A DNA stretch of 64,000 nt from Ferdinandcohnia humi_A. Lineage in GTDB: Bacteria > Bacillota > Bacilli > Bacillales > Bacillaceae_L. A program made the translations under genes and the position numbers. This document shows, piece by piece, positions 1 to 9,328 of the stretch. The stretch lies in contig JBLKRX010000007.1 in the NCBI GenBank assembly GCA_047608075.1, forward strand, positions 1 through 64,000. The letters are read 5' to 3'. How positions within the stretch are numbered: position 1 is the stretch's first letter; each line of letters opens with the position of its first letter. A model generated the notes under the pieces. The model was given only the letters and a program-made list of their open reading frames with translations, searched no databases and was not told where the DNA came from.

Positions 1-151
1 GTTGGACACTCTTATTCTACCAAGAGGTTATTTTTATTCTCAAATCTCATTTTCATCCATTACAGGAATGCTGCTTCTTTACTTCAATAAGAAAGAGCTA
101 TTCTCCTTCTTGAAGAATTGCTCCCTTAAATTGAAAAAGATTATTGTTTAG

Positions 152-850
152 CTATTCAAACTCAAGCAAATCAAAAATAAATTCATTTACTTTATCTTTT
201 AAAACTACACCGTGCCCCGTACATAAATACTCAACATCGTATTTGGTAATTTTTTTTAACCCTTCGATAAATAAACTAAAATTGTGCTGTTCTCTCATTT
301 CCTCGTTTTGAGACCATTCAGAAACAAACTGCTTATATTTTTCCTTCTCCCAAACACCTATATCTACAACATTTCCGCTCAATTGTTCTCCAAAAAAACA
401 GATATGGTCTCCGCAAAATAACACTTTGCTTCTACGTTGATATAGTAAAACAGAACCTTTAGTATGGTGTCCAAGGAGAACACATTCTAAATTACTTACA
501 GTTGGACCGATATCTGGAAGTTTCATATTTAATTTGTTTCTAATATTTTCTGGAATTAATTCTAAATCCTGATTATGAATATAGCCTTCAATTTCACCTA
601 AAAATTGAATTGCTCCAATATGATCTTTGTGACCGTGTGTTGCAATAAAATGAGTTATATCACTTTTGGAAATTCCTTTCTTTTTTAGTGCGGAATACAG
701 GAAGTGAGAATGTTCTTCCTTCCCTGAATCAATAAGAATAATATTATTGTTCTCGAGCAACAAATAGCAGTTATTATAAGAGTTCCAAGATTCATCCCAC
801 ACTAAAAAGGCATATACATTTTTAGCTACTTCTTCCAAATATGTTTTCAT
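152..850 (-). CDS. MBL-fold metallo-hydrolase
   Basis: A 232-residue metallo-beta-lactamase-fold hydrolase, probably cytoplasmic and zinc dependent; the substrate cannot be read from sequence. The metal motif HGHKDH lies at residues 72-77, followed by further ligands H129 (GHHTKG), D148 (CGDHI) and H213 (TGHG), so the active site looks complete. A TTG 21 bases upstream also opens the frame, but the ATG at 850 follows a run of six G with a 4-base gap and is the better start. It reads alone; the next gene upstream ends in its own terminator. Glyoxalase II-like or quorum-quenching-like activity is possible, but nothing here decides between them. Confidence 0.85.
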   Translation of the reverse strand: MKTYLEEVAKNVYAFLVWDESWNSYNNCYLLLENNNIILIDSGKEEHSHFLYSALKKKGISKSDITHFIATHGHKDHIGAIQFLGEIEGYIHNQDLELIPENIRNKLNMKLPDIGPTVSNLECVLLGHHTKGSVLLYQRRSKVLFCGDHICFFGEQLSGNVVDIGVWEKEKYKQFVSEWSQNEEMREQHNFSLFIEGLKKITKYDVEYLCTGHGVVLKDKVNEFIFDLLEFE

Positions 851-972
851 TTTTCCCCCCATAATCTGCAATTTTTATTTATATATTCCGCTCAATTTTT
901 ATTAATACCTTCTTTAACTAACCTGCTCGTTAGTTTAAGTGTAACATTTCACAAACAAAATAAATATAAAAT

Positions 973-1005
973 AAAAAAAGTCCTTTAAGGAAATCTTAAA
1001 GGACT
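973..1005 (-). terminator. Rho-independent terminator of the pepF/Nudix operon
   Basis: A perfect 11-bp stem (AGTCCTTTAAG / CTTAAAGGACT, 979-989 with 995-1005) with a 5-base loop, followed on the minus strand by a run of T (973-979). It lies about 50 bp after the Nudix stop codon. Confidence 0.85.
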
Positions 1006-1053
1006 AGAGTAAAGAACTTTTTTATCAAGTAAACAACATTTTTTCGATAAGAT

Positions 1054-1500
1054 TTACATAAAATGTTTTTTAATTATGAGCTTGGCTCTTTTGTCTATTT
1101 TTGAAGGTAGGTTTGTATGTGAAAAAAATTTCAAATCAAGTCCTTCATCATCATGAATTGACAACTCACCTCTTATCCCTTCTGCTAGGTACACACCGAT
1201 TACGTTGAATACTTCATCGCCATTTGGATATTTATTATATAGTTCCTTGCCAGATAAAAGGTCTAGAAACGTATAAGTTGTTGCCGTTAATCCGGTTTCC
1301 TCATAAAGCTCTCTACTTGCTGTTTCTTCAAATGACTCTCCTGGCTCCATCGCTCCTCCAGGTAAACCCCATTACTTAGTATGTGAACGAAGCTGCATTA
1401 GGATTTCATCTATATCGTTTTTTACTACTATTGTTGACCCAACCAAGATGAATGGTCGACTACCAATTAGCGTTCGTATCTCTTTTGTATACGACACCAT
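1054..1500 (-). pseudogene. Nudix hydrolase interrupted by an in-frame stop codon
   Basis: A Nudix-family pyrophosphohydrolase of 148 codons. It starts at an ATG (1500) behind a strong AGGAGG and reads well (MVSYTKEIRTLIGSRPFILV) until a TAA at 1372-1374, then continues in the same frame with WGLPGGAMEPGESFEET and a full Nudix box (RELYEETGL). Only one codon is wrong, just before the WGLPGG segment, so a single point mutation explains the break. The codons for PGG (CCT GGA GGA) by chance form a GGAGG 4 bases before an internal ATG (1350), so a 98-residue C-terminal piece carrying the Nudix box could still be made. It lies 23 bp downstream of the M3 peptidase gene and shares its terminator. 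Readthrough or sequencing error are the alternatives to true decay. Confidence 0.8.
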
Positions 1501-1523
1501 TCTCCCTCCTATCTAACAAAATT

Positions 1524-3329
1524 TTAAACATGTTCAAACGCAACAAGTCTCTTAAACTTTTCAGTATCTTTGACAGCTAGCCTCATGCCTCTTTCCCAAA
1601 ATGTTGGTAAAGTGATATCTTCTTTTATATGTTTTTGAACTAATTCTTCCATAGACATCCTACCTGAATCACGCAGTAAATTTATATAATCTTTTTCAAA
1701 CTCGGTACCCTTTTCTTTTGCTCTTGCGTAAAGCGTCAGGGAAAATAAATATCCAAAAGTGTAAGGGAAATTATAGTAGGGTGTCTTGGTTAAATAATAG
1801 TGTGGCGTCCAAGCCCAGGAACGAATCGAAACACTATCAAAAGAACCTTTATATCCCTCATGAATGGCTTCCTGCATGATTTCATTTAGTTTAGCAGAGG
1901 AGACGAATCCCTCTTTTCTTTCTTTATATAGACTTTTCTCAAACAAGAACCTTGAGTGAATATTCATAAAGTTCATGACACTACGTTTTAATTTTTCATC
2001 TACTAAAAACAATTTCTCAGAAGGAGTCTCTGCTTTTTTTATAGCAGCATCTAAAATGATTAACTCTGAAAAAGTAGAAGCAGTCTCGGCTATTACCAAT
2101 GGATATTTTTTATTCATTGGAGCTACAGATTTCATTGCATGGTTGTGAAATGCATGACCTAACTCATGTGCTAATGTCAAAACACTTGTTATTCTACCTC
2201 CGTAGGTCATGAATACCCTTGATTGTCCTGATCGTGGAAATCCCGCACAAAATGCAACTGCCCCCTTTTTCGGTCGGTCCTCGGCTTCAATCCAACCATT
2301 TTCAAATGCAGTCCGAGCAAACCCTTCTAATTCTGGCCCGAACTGTTTGAAATGCTCAAGAATAAAATGAACAGCCTCTTTGTAGGTCATACTTTGTTTA
2401 GTATCTGTAATAGGTGCCCAAAATTGATACGATTGCATTTTTTCATCACCAAGTAATTTAGCTTTTTGATTAAGGTATTCTACAAATGGGTTCTTATACT
2501 TACTAACAACCGACCACATGGCATCAAGCGTTTCCTCTTGGATCCGATTTTCTTTAAGGATTGGTACAATGCCATTTGTGATGCCTCTGGCTTTGTGCAT
2601 TTGTAATCTAAATCCAACAATGTGATTTAGGATATGTGCAAAAAGGTCTTCCTTCTCTTTCCATATTGCTTCCAATGCCAAATGTGATTCTTTACGAACA
2701 TCTTTCTGTGGATGTGACCGTAGATTAATAGCTTGTCCTACTGATAGTATAGAAGTCTCACCATTTAGTGGAACATTTAGAGTAATCCTACTTATTAAAG
2801 TGTTATATAATTGCCCCCATGCATGGTATCCATCAATCATTACATTTGATAATAAATCTTCCACATCATTTGAAAGCTGTTCAGTGATATCTTTTCGCCA
2901 TTCCGTTAAAATGAAAGAATACTCCTTTACATCTTCCGTTTCTAAAAGTCTTTCCCACAAATCCGTTTTCGTGTTTGCAAGAACAGCTTTTAGTTTGTGG
3001 ATAGTTTTATCAACTCGTACACTTTGTACGCTCAATTTTCCTTTGATTATAAGGCCCTGCTGATCCTTTGGGTTTTGTGCTAGTAGGCACACGATAAAAG
3101 AGTTTGCCTCTGAAAGGTTTACTTGTATATCAGATAATGTTTCAAGAATACGAGCTATTTCTGCAGAATCTTTCATTTTTGTAGGTGTAGAAAGTTTTCC
3201 TACCTTCGTTTCGAGGTCATCAATCATTTTCTCCATAGTTTTGAGATGTTTCTTCAGTATAGTAGATGTAGATTCTCCAGGGAAAATAGTATCTAAATTC
3301 CAGACTGCACCATACTTATTACCATTCAT
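1524..3329 (-). CDS. pepF: M3 family oligoendopeptidase
   Basis: A 601-residue cytoplasmic zinc metallopeptidase of family M3 (oligoendopeptidase F type), which trims short peptides. The zinc motif HELGH is at residues 388-392, within TLAHELGHAFHNH, and the downstream glutamate-bearing segment IAETAST supplies the third ligand, as in the family. The length is normal for PepF. The ATG at 3329 is preceded by GGGGG with a 6-base gap. It is the first gene of a two-gene minus-strand unit with the broken Nudix gene. The pepF name is by family; other M3 members of similar size exist. Confidence 0.88.
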   Translation of the reverse strand: MNGNKYGAVWNLDTIFPGESTSTILKKHLKTMEKMIDDLETKVGKLSTPTKMKDSAEIARILETLSDIQVNLSEANSFIVCLLAQNPKDQQGLIIKGKLSVQSVRVDKTIHKLKAVLANTKTDLWERLLETEDVKEYSFILTEWRKDITEQLSNDVEDLLSNVMIDGYHAWGQLYNTLISRITLNVPLNGETSILSVGQAINLRSHPQKDVRKESHLALEAIWKEKEDLFAHILNHIVGFRLQMHKARGITNGIVPILKENRIQEETLDAMWSVVSKYKNPFVEYLNQKAKLLGDEKMQSYQFWAPITDTKQSMTYKEAVHFILEHFKQFGPELEGFARTAFENGWIEAEDRPKKGAVAFCAGFPRSGQSRVFMTYGGRITSVLTLAHELGHAFHNHAMKSVAPMNKKYPLVIAETASTFSELIILDAAIKKAETPSEKLFLVDEKLKRSVMNFMNIHSRFLFEKSLYKERKEGFVSSAKLNEIMQEAIHEGYKGSFDSVSIRSWAWTPHYYLTKTPYYNFPYTFGYLFSLTLYARAKEKGTEFEKDYINLLRDSGRMSMEELVQKHIKEDITLPTFWERGMRLAVKDTEKFKRLVAFEHV

Positions 3330-3513
3330 TGTGCTCCCCCTATTATCAATAGAACATACATTCTCATTTTATCATACATAGCAATTTATGGTAGAGTATT
3401 CTGTGAAAAACAAAACTTTATTTTCAACCACAATTTCTTATAAAAAGAAAGACTATTATTCACTTTCTTTCAGATGTATCGTTAAAGGTAATTATTTTCA
3501 AGGAGTGTTTTAC

Positions 3514-3759
3514 ATGTTTATAAAACTTACAAAGGAACAACAACAACTAATGATTTCTGAAATTCAGCATTTCTTTTCACAGGAGAGGGATGAGGAAATT
3601 TCAGAGTTTGCTGCGGAAAGAGTATTAGATTTTGTAAAGGAATCTCTTGCCCCTCATTTTTACAATGCAGCCGTTAGAGATGCTAAAGCAGTTGTGGAAC
3701 AACAATATTTATCACTAGAAGATGAAATCTTAACCTTAGAAAGACCAATTAAAAAATAA
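3514..3759 (+). CDS. DUF2164 family protein
   Basis: A small acidic 81-residue protein matching the DUF2164 pattern: an N-terminal KLTKEQQQLMISEIQ helix, an ERDEEISEFAAERVLDF segment and the phrase FYNAAVRDAK. Function is unknown. The frame is open further upstream, but the ATG at 3514 has AGGAGTG six bases before it, and the upstream codons look non-coding. It is a single plus-strand gene converging on the N-acetyltransferase gene. Confidence 0.8.
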   Translation: MFIKLTKEQQQLMISEIQHFFSQERDEEISEFAAERVLDFVKESLAPHFYNAAVRDAKAVVEQQYLSLEDEILTLERPIKK

Positions 3760-3776
3760 CATTTTCTCCCTAGAAA

Positions 3777-3808
3777 AACGACGCATTTCCCTAATACGAT
3801 TTGCGTCT
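3777..3808 (-). terminator. Possible terminator of the N-acetyltransferase gene
   Basis: A short stem (GACGCA / TGCGTC, 3780-3785 with 3802-3807) with a 16-base loop, then GTTTTTC on the minus strand. It lies directly after the stop at 3814. The stem is short, so it is only moderately convincing; it could also serve the plus-strand gene ending at 3759. Confidence 0.5.
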
Positions 3809-3813
3809 TCTAA

Positions 3814-4650
3814 TTATTTTTCAAAAAAGATATCAATCCCTAATTCATACAAAACTTTAATAGCCTCTTTAACCGGTAACTTTGGAAGTATAAACTCCTG
3901 AGTAAGAACATTCTTGATTTCCTCAATGGATACTAACGTACGGGTATGGCTTTGCCCATTTCTATACCGAATGGTGAATTTATTGTTTACAAGAGACACA
4001 CTTCTGTTTTTCTCAGACTGCCAGATTTGACATCGTAAGATCTCCATGAAGGGAGCACCAATCTTATACGATTTAGATATGATTTCAGTAAAATCACTAA
4101 ACTCTTGTTTTTTATGGGAGTTAAATCTCCACTCATCCCCACTTTGAACTCCATTGGTGTATCGAACATATGTGTATTCGTGATTGGCTTGGTCTACTGG
4201 AAGAATATTTATACAATCAGTCCCAAAAACGGTTGAACCTTGATCATTATTTTCAATATCAACAGGCTTAAAAAATGGGGCAGCAGCACCACAATCAACA
4301 TAGAATTTTTCATTTTCAATAATAACAATGATTCCGATATGTGCATCTCCAAGCTTAATATGATAGCATTCAAACCCAAGTGCTTTTAATAACAATAATA
4401 GATTTGAATTTAACGAATAACATGTTCCACCAAAATTATATTCACGATAGTTTTCTAAGAAGGTATCCAGTTTTGGAAGGAACTCTCCTTTCTTAAAAAA
4501 AAGTAATTTACTTATATTCTCAAAAGGAAACGTATGTAAATGGGAGTAACAGATTCGTTCCAAATAATCATAAGATGGAGATTCCCATTCCAAGTTTAAG
4601 TAGTTTAAATAGTTCATTGCCAACTTTTCATCCAATAAGCTGATACCCAT
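3814..4650 (-). CDS. Arylamine N-acetyltransferase
   Basis: A 278-residue member of the arylamine N-acetyltransferase family, which moves acetyl groups from acetyl-CoA to arylamines and hydrazines in the cytoplasm. The catalytic triad is visible: C77 in FGGTCYSLN, H104 in DAHIGIIV and D119 in FYVDCGAAAPF, with spacing like that of known NATs. The usual RGG before the cysteine is FGG here. A GGAGG with a 7-base spacer supports the ATG at 4650. It is a single-gene unit. Confidence 0.85.
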   Translation of the reverse strand: MGISLLDEKLAMNYLNYLNLEWESPSYDYLERICYSHLHTFPFENISKLLFFKKGEFLPKLDTFLENYREYNFGGTCYSLNSNLLLLLKALGFECYHIKLGDAHIGIIVIIENEKFYVDCGAAAPFFKPVDIENNDQGSTVFGTDCINILPVDQANHEYTYVRYTNGVQSGDEWRFNSHKKQEFSDFTEIISKSYKIGAPFMEILRCQIWQSEKNRSVSLVNNKFTIRYRNGQSHTRTLVSIEEIKNVLTQEFILPKLPVKEAIKVLYELGIDIFFEK

Positions 4651-4899
4651 AAATAGCCTCCATAGTTTTATTTAATAATAGAATATCAATTAACCCAGAA
4701 GTTTGTAATAAGCTATGGAAGTATCTTTCTTCATACTTTAGTCTGAAGCATTACTCATTATTCTTCTAATAAATGAGTTGTACTATTTAGAAAGTGAGTT
4801 ACATTGTATCGTTCTGTTATTTCTGAGAAACTAATACCTGTGTCACAATAAAAAATAGTAAGTATATCTCCTTCAAACGAAATACTCTTTGAAAATAAA

Positions 4900-5769
4900 T
4901 TATTGATTCCGCAATATATTTTTCCAATATCCCCAAGCATCCAGGTACTTTTGAAAATCATTAGGATGATGTTTAATACATCTACCTAGCCTGATATACA
5001 GACCAATCATAAGGTCTTCATATAAAATTTGAGTTGGTATAGTATACTCTAATTGTAGTTCCCCAATCGCAACATCAAATGTTTCCTTTGACAAGTCTTC
5101 TGGTGAAGAGCAAAAAGCAGAAATTAAATCAAATATTGGTGGTCCAATAATAGGAGTTGGATCGATTACTCCACAAAGCCTGCCTTTATTAAAAATAAAG
5201 TTATGAACTCCACAATCACCATGTAATAAGTATGGAGTTATGGCTATGTATCGATTTTGTTGCTGTACAAGTCTTTCTATATAATTAATATCTTCTTTCC
5301 CAAGATTTTCTCCAATTATCTCACTAGCTTCAAAAACTTCTGTTGTAAGGAAAGCTTGCCAAGAATCTGTCGGAGCATCTGCCCATCCCCATCCAGTAAC
5401 AGAAGGAACCCTCTTATATCGATTAATGAACTCTTTTGCTAATGTCACTACTACCTCTTTTTTCTCTACATCACCAAAGAAAGAAGTGCCTAATATATAA
5501 GAGTAAATAATGAACCTGTAAGAAGCATCAACATACAGAAGTTTTGGCAACAAATGAATATCTTTGTAATGTTCTAGAAAAGTAACTTCAGACTTTAATA
5601 CTTGAGGTACATTTATCTTCACAACGTAGCTAGTACCATCAGTGTTTAATAGAAGATATAACCGACTTACCGTTCCTCCACTTAAACACTGGTAATCAAC
5701 TTCAGTGGTAGTAATAACTCCTTTAGTCTTTAATACTTCAATTATTTGTTGAATGTCCATTCGTATCAC
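4900..5769 (-). CDS. Aminoglycoside phosphotransferase-like kinase
   Basis: A 289-residue small-molecule kinase of the APH/choline-kinase fold. Visible motifs are the ATP-site lysine K51 (YVVKIN), the catalytic loop HGDCGVHN (183-190) and the metal-binding D203 (GVIDP). The family covers antibiotic phosphotransferases and housekeeping kinases, and the substrate cannot be assigned. The GTG at 5769 has GAGAGG five bases upstream; an ATG three codons later is the alternative start. It stands alone between two unrelated minus-strand genes. Confidence 0.8.
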   Translation of the reverse strand: MIRMDIQQIIEVLKTKGVITTTEVDYQCLSGGTVSRLYLLLNTDGTSYVVKINVPQVLKSEVTFLEHYKDIHLLPKLLYVDASYRFIIYSYILGTSFFGDVEKKEVVVTLAKEFINRYKRVPSVTGWGWADAPTDSWQAFLTTEVFEASEIIGENLGKEDINYIERLVQQQNRYIAITPYLLHGDCGVHNFIFNKGRLCGVIDPTPIIGPPIFDLISAFCSSPEDLSKETFDVAIGELQLEYTIPTQILYEDLMIGLYIRLGRCIKHHPNDFQKYLDAWGYWKNILRNQ

Positions 5770-5856
5770 TTTTTCCTCTCACGAAGCATCTGGTTAGTCA
5801 ACGTTCTCATACATTAATTATTCAGCACGCTATTTGTTACACATTCTAATTCGTTC

Positions 5857-6393
5857 CTAAGCCATAAACTCACTCTTGAGAATACTCATTCGAATCCGAT
5901 CTACGAATATACCATTTCGTAATCGGTCTTGCCTGAGAATCCCTTCTTCGACATATCCAGCCCGCTTATACGATTTAATCGCATGTACATTGTCTTTATC
6001 TACTCTAAGCCAAATCTTATTTAAATGTAACTCCGTAAATCCCCACTCTAGCATTTTCCTCATAGCAGCTAAGCCATAACCCTTTCCCCAATATTCCTTA
6101 TTTCCAACTGCAATACCTAGTTCTGCATTCTTGTTTAAACGATCAATGTTTTTTAAATCCACCCATCCAATATGTGTTCCATCTTCTGTTGTAATCGCTC
6201 TTTGTTCATAGCCATTCGTTCGATTGATACACATCTCAATCCATTGACGAGTCTCTTCTCGACTAAATGGTGGATAATGTTCAGGCATATTTAGATGCTT
6301 TGTTACTTCCCGGTCCAAGCACCACTGATACCGGTCTTCCACATCCTCAATTACTAACTCTCTCAATTTTACAATGGGCAGTTGCTTTAGCAT
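5857..6393 (-). CDS. GNAT family N-acetyltransferase (RimJ/RimL type)
   Basis: A 178-residue acetyltransferase of the RimJ/RimL-like GNAT group. The acetyl-CoA loop is GNKEYWGKGYGLAAM (about residues 98-111), followed by the characteristic WGFTELHLNKIWLRVDKDN stretch and a Y-K-x-A-G-Y turn. Members acetylate protein N-termini or small amines; the substrate is unknown. The ATG at 6393 lies behind GGGAGG with good spacing, so the in-frame ATG eight codons upstream is not needed. Confidence 0.83.
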   Translation of the reverse strand: MLKQLPIVKLRELVIEDVEDRYQWCLDREVTKHLNMPEHYPPFSREETRQWIEMCINRTNGYEQRAITTEDGTHIGWVDLKNIDRLNKNAELGIAVGNKEYWGKGYGLAAMRKMLEWGFTELHLNKIWLRVDKDNVHAIKSYKRAGYVEEGILRQDRLRNGIFVDRIRMSILKSEFMA

Positions 6394-6439
6394 TTTTTCT
6401 CCTCCCAAAATAGCCAATCGATATATTTTCCTGCATCAG

Positions 6440-8203
6440 TTAATCTTTTCGATAAAACAAATTCTTAAAAGGTACTAAACCGAGTGTATTTAATGATAGT
6501 CCTAGTAATTTTTCGTGATGCAATGCGCGTTGATACGTCGAATACAATGGTAATACAATGTCATGGTCAATTAAATCCTGCTCTATTTGTTTCAACACTT
6601 CCAACTGATTTTCCTTTTCTGATTGTAAAGCTTCCTCAAAAAGATCGTCTTGTCTTGCCTTTCTTCCCTGATCAGAAAGGATTCTAATAACACTGGTTTC
6701 CGACTGAAATAGGTTAAACAGTGCATTTTCTGAAACTTCTTGTATTACATACTCGGATAAAACTAAGTCAGCATGTTTCATCTCCCTACTAAAATCTACA
6801 TAAGGAACTGTGTTTATTTCAATTCGTATACCGTGTGCTTTACACTCACTTTGAATCCATTGGATATCCTCCTTATGTGGGGTAAGATCATAGGTAAGTA
6901 AGGTTAATGGTTCATGAGACGTATAAGCCTGCCCCACGTCCAGAAAAGACGGTTCCTCCATCACGATAAAAGAATTTGTCGCTACGTAACGGGGATAACC
7001 CAATTCATCTACCATCCTCTTCCGATTTAAAATCTCTGCAACTCTTTTTCTTAACTTTGGCTTCGATTTAATATTTTCTTTACTAACATTCCACATAAGA
7101 TACTTAACAGATAAATGCTTTCTATCAATATCATGAAGGGGTGAAGGAGTCTCTACTTCTGTAGTAAAGGGTATGTAAAATATAGAACCCTGATCCGTTT
7201 TATTCACATGTAAATACTTTTGAATAGTAGGTAGTACGAATATCTCAATCTCATCAATGTGAGCTCTCTCTTGAAAAAAAGATTGATGCACAGCTAGTGA
7301 TAGAAATTGATCATGATGTTCTTTTATTTTGTACGGCCCTGTTCCAATTGGATGCTTGCTGAATTCTTCTGGAGATTTACCACCGTACTTGAAAGGGATA
7401 ACAGAACACTTTGGTGAGCATAAGAGAGTATCCCAACACAAGTTTGGGATTGTAAAGTGAAATTGAACTACATGCTTACCTATACAGGTAATCTTCTCCA
7501 AATGTCTTACAATCCATCTTGATGGTGTTTCTCGTAATCTATCAAACGTAAACTGCACATCTTCTGCTTCAAGCAGCCTTTCATTGTGAAAACGAACCCC
7601 TTTTCTTAAATAAAACGTCCAAACTTTCCCATCCTTGCTTCTCTCCCAATGATGGGAGATGGCTGGCTTCACTATATTTTCATCCTTGTTATACGTTACT
7701 AACGTAGTGAACAGCTGACCAACTAAATGCCTTTCCGTTTGACGCTCTATTTGTGATGGGTCTAACGAAAGTATGGAACGAAAGTATGGGATTCGTAAAG
7801 AATCATATTCCTCTTTTTCACTTGGCTGTACACTCATTTTCAGTCCAAAAAGGTTCGTTAGCAAGCTATCAAACAGTTGTTTCTTTCCAGTTAGAATACT
7901 ACTTTCTTCTAGTAGTGATACCAATTTTTCAATATCCTTATAGGTTGGTGCATTCTCCTCATAAAACTTGAACATTTCTTCCAAACTTTTCAAAAAGTGA
8001 ATCAAGGTTATATTCCCTCTACCATGACCCTTCGTCCTTTTTATCCACTGTCTCTCTTCCATTTTGTTCAAAACATGTATGACATTCCGTTCAGAACATT
8101 GTATTACTTCACCCACCGCTGTTCTTGATGATTTGATTGGCTGATCTGGTACACCCTTAGCAAAATGTATAAAAAGCTTGATATAATACTCAATTAATTT
8201 CAC
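6440..8203 (-). CDS. SgrR-type transcriptional regulator with solute-binding domain
   Basis: A 587-residue fusion of an N-terminal winged-helix domain (about residues 1-100, with CSERNVIHVLNKMEERQWI) and a C-terminal extracellular-solute-binding-protein family 5 fold (about 150-580, with FYLRKGVRFHNERLLEAEDV and HPIGTGPYKIKEHHD). This is the SgrR architecture: a cytoplasmic regulator whose binding-protein domain senses a small ligand. No signal peptide is present, as expected. The GTG at 8203 has GGAGG 8 bases upstream; a TTG five codons earlier overlaps that site and is unlikely. It is divergent from a DMT transporter gene, its probable target. Confidence 0.82.
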   Translation of the reverse strand: MKLIEYYIKLFIHFAKGVPDQPIKSSRTAVGEVIQCSERNVIHVLNKMEERQWIKRTKGHGRGNITLIHFLKSLEEMFKFYEENAPTYKDIEKLVSLLEESSILTGKKQLFDSLLTNLFGLKMSVQPSEKEEYDSLRIPYFRSILSLDPSQIERQTERHLVGQLFTTLVTYNKDENIVKPAISHHWERSKDGKVWTFYLRKGVRFHNERLLEAEDVQFTFDRLRETPSRWIVRHLEKITCIGKHVVQFHFTIPNLCWDTLLCSPKCSVIPFKYGGKSPEEFSKHPIGTGPYKIKEHHDQFLSLAVHQSFFQERAHIDEIEIFVLPTIQKYLHVNKTDQGSIFYIPFTTEVETPSPLHDIDRKHLSVKYLMWNVSKENIKSKPKLRKRVAEILNRKRMVDELGYPRYVATNSFIVMEEPSFLDVGQAYTSHEPLTLLTYDLTPHKEDIQWIQSECKAHGIRIEINTVPYVDFSREMKHADLVLSEYVIQEVSENALFNLFQSETSVIRILSDQGRKARQDDLFEEALQSEKENQLEVLKQIEQDLIDHDIVLPLYSTYQRALHHEKLLGLSLNTLGLVPFKNLFYRKD

Positions 8204-8307
8204 TTGTACTACCTCCAAAAGGTGAAATACCTACATTTAATTTTCACTTTTTGTTCTCCTTTTTTCAACTACAATTGTAAATAATTAATAAAGAAAAGGT
8301 GTAGAAC

Positions 8308-9204
8308 ATGACAAATATACAAAAAGGCTATATGTACAATTTATTATCCGTTTTGATGGTGGCGATTGGCCCTCTTTTTTCAAAGTTTGGTTTACTTTAT
8401 ATTTCCCCTGCAAAAGCAGCGATTCTTAACGTCATAACGGTCATAACAGCAAGTTATTTATTTGGATATTTTTCAAAACGGAAGGTTCAATTTTATGTTG
8501 AAAAAGAAATAATCTTACTAGCATTGTTTAATTCACTCGGGGTAATCTTTTTATTTTTAAGTACTGACTTACTTTCACCTGTAGAAATCGGTTTTATCGG
8601 AAGGTTTTATACGGTATTCGCAGTAGTATTATCAGTCGTATTTCTTCATGAAAAACTTACTAAGAGAGAAATCATCTTTATCGTGATAGCGGTCTTAGGA
8701 GCATTTTTATTCGTTAAAAAAGATGGGTTAGAGTTGTCAGATATAGGTGGCACTTTATGCGCTATTTTGTATACGTTCTTTTTTGCACTAACAAATATTT
8801 TTATTAAAAAGACAATGTCTACTGAAAAAAGCTCAAATTCAATTCTTTTTACCAATAATTGCATTACTCTATTATTTGTATGTTTGTATTCACTTGTATC
8901 AGGTGATATATTTGATGGGGAGTACTCCCTTAAAGGGATTGGGTTTATTACACTTTCCTCCCTCCTAGCAGGGTTTCTCGGAACAATTTTGTTGTACGAG
9001 GCTATTAAGTACCTACGCTTTTCGATTGCGAATGTAATGAGGGCATTTAGCCCACTGTTGCTTGCATGTATTTCGTTCCCCTTCTTTCCTATTAAAATCA
9101 CTCTTCAAAATACACTTGGTGCTTGTTTGTTACTGATTTCAATTTTTTTATTAACTCTAGGAGATAAAAAGAATGAAGAGAAAAAGGCTAGGAAAAGTAG
9201 TTAA
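8308..9204 (+). CDS. DMT (EamA) family transporter
   Basis: A 298-residue inner-membrane protein with about ten hydrophobic segments in two EamA repeats, typical of drug/metabolite transporters that export or import small metabolites. A conserved turn at the end of the first repeat reads VVFLHEKLTKREIIFIVIAV. AAAGGTG precedes the ATG. The gene is divergent from the SgrR-like regulator with 104 bp between starts, so joint regulation is likely. The substrate is unknown. Confidence 0.83.
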   Translation: MTNIQKGYMYNLLSVLMVAIGPLFSKFGLLYISPAKAAILNVITVITASYLFGYFSKRKVQFYVEKEIILLALFNSLGVIFLFLSTDLLSPVEIGFIGRFYTVFAVVLSVVFLHEKLTKREIIFIVIAVLGAFLFVKKDGLELSDIGGTLCAILYTFFFALTNIFIKKTMSTEKSSNSILFTNNCITLLFVCLYSLVSGDIFDGEYSLKGIGFITLSSLLAGFLGTILLYEAIKYLRFSIANVMRAFSPLLLACISFPFFPIKITLQNTLGACLLLISIFLLTLGDKKNEEKKARKSS

Positions 9205-9282
9205 TTTTTCCTGGCCTCAATGTTTTTACAAAATGATTTATTTTACACTTTACATTATCCAAAAATTGGTATATATTTTTAA

Positions 9283-9302
9283 TTGACATACATGTTAGTC
9301 AA
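9283..9302 (+). promoter_or_regulatory. Candidate TetR operator overlapping a -35 box
   Basis: The 20-bp sequence TTGACATACATGTTAGTCAA is a near-perfect palindrome (arms TTGAC/GTCAA around TACATGTT; 18 of 20 positions symmetric). Its left end is a consensus -35 TTGACA, 26 bp upstream of the TetR start. This is the geometry of an autorepressed TetR promoter; the -10 box is not clear. Confidence 0.55.
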
Positions 9303-9328
9303 AAACAAATACTCGAAGGAGGGATATT

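Noticed and set aside
1..151. Possible gene fragment at the window start
   Set aside because: A plus-strand frame runs from base 1 to a stop at 88-90, but it is short and unrecognised, so I could not support a gene.
4758..4961. 67-residue frame after the APH-like gene
   Set aside because: It overlaps the end of the kinase gene and has no ribosome site or known family; it is probably noise or a remnant.
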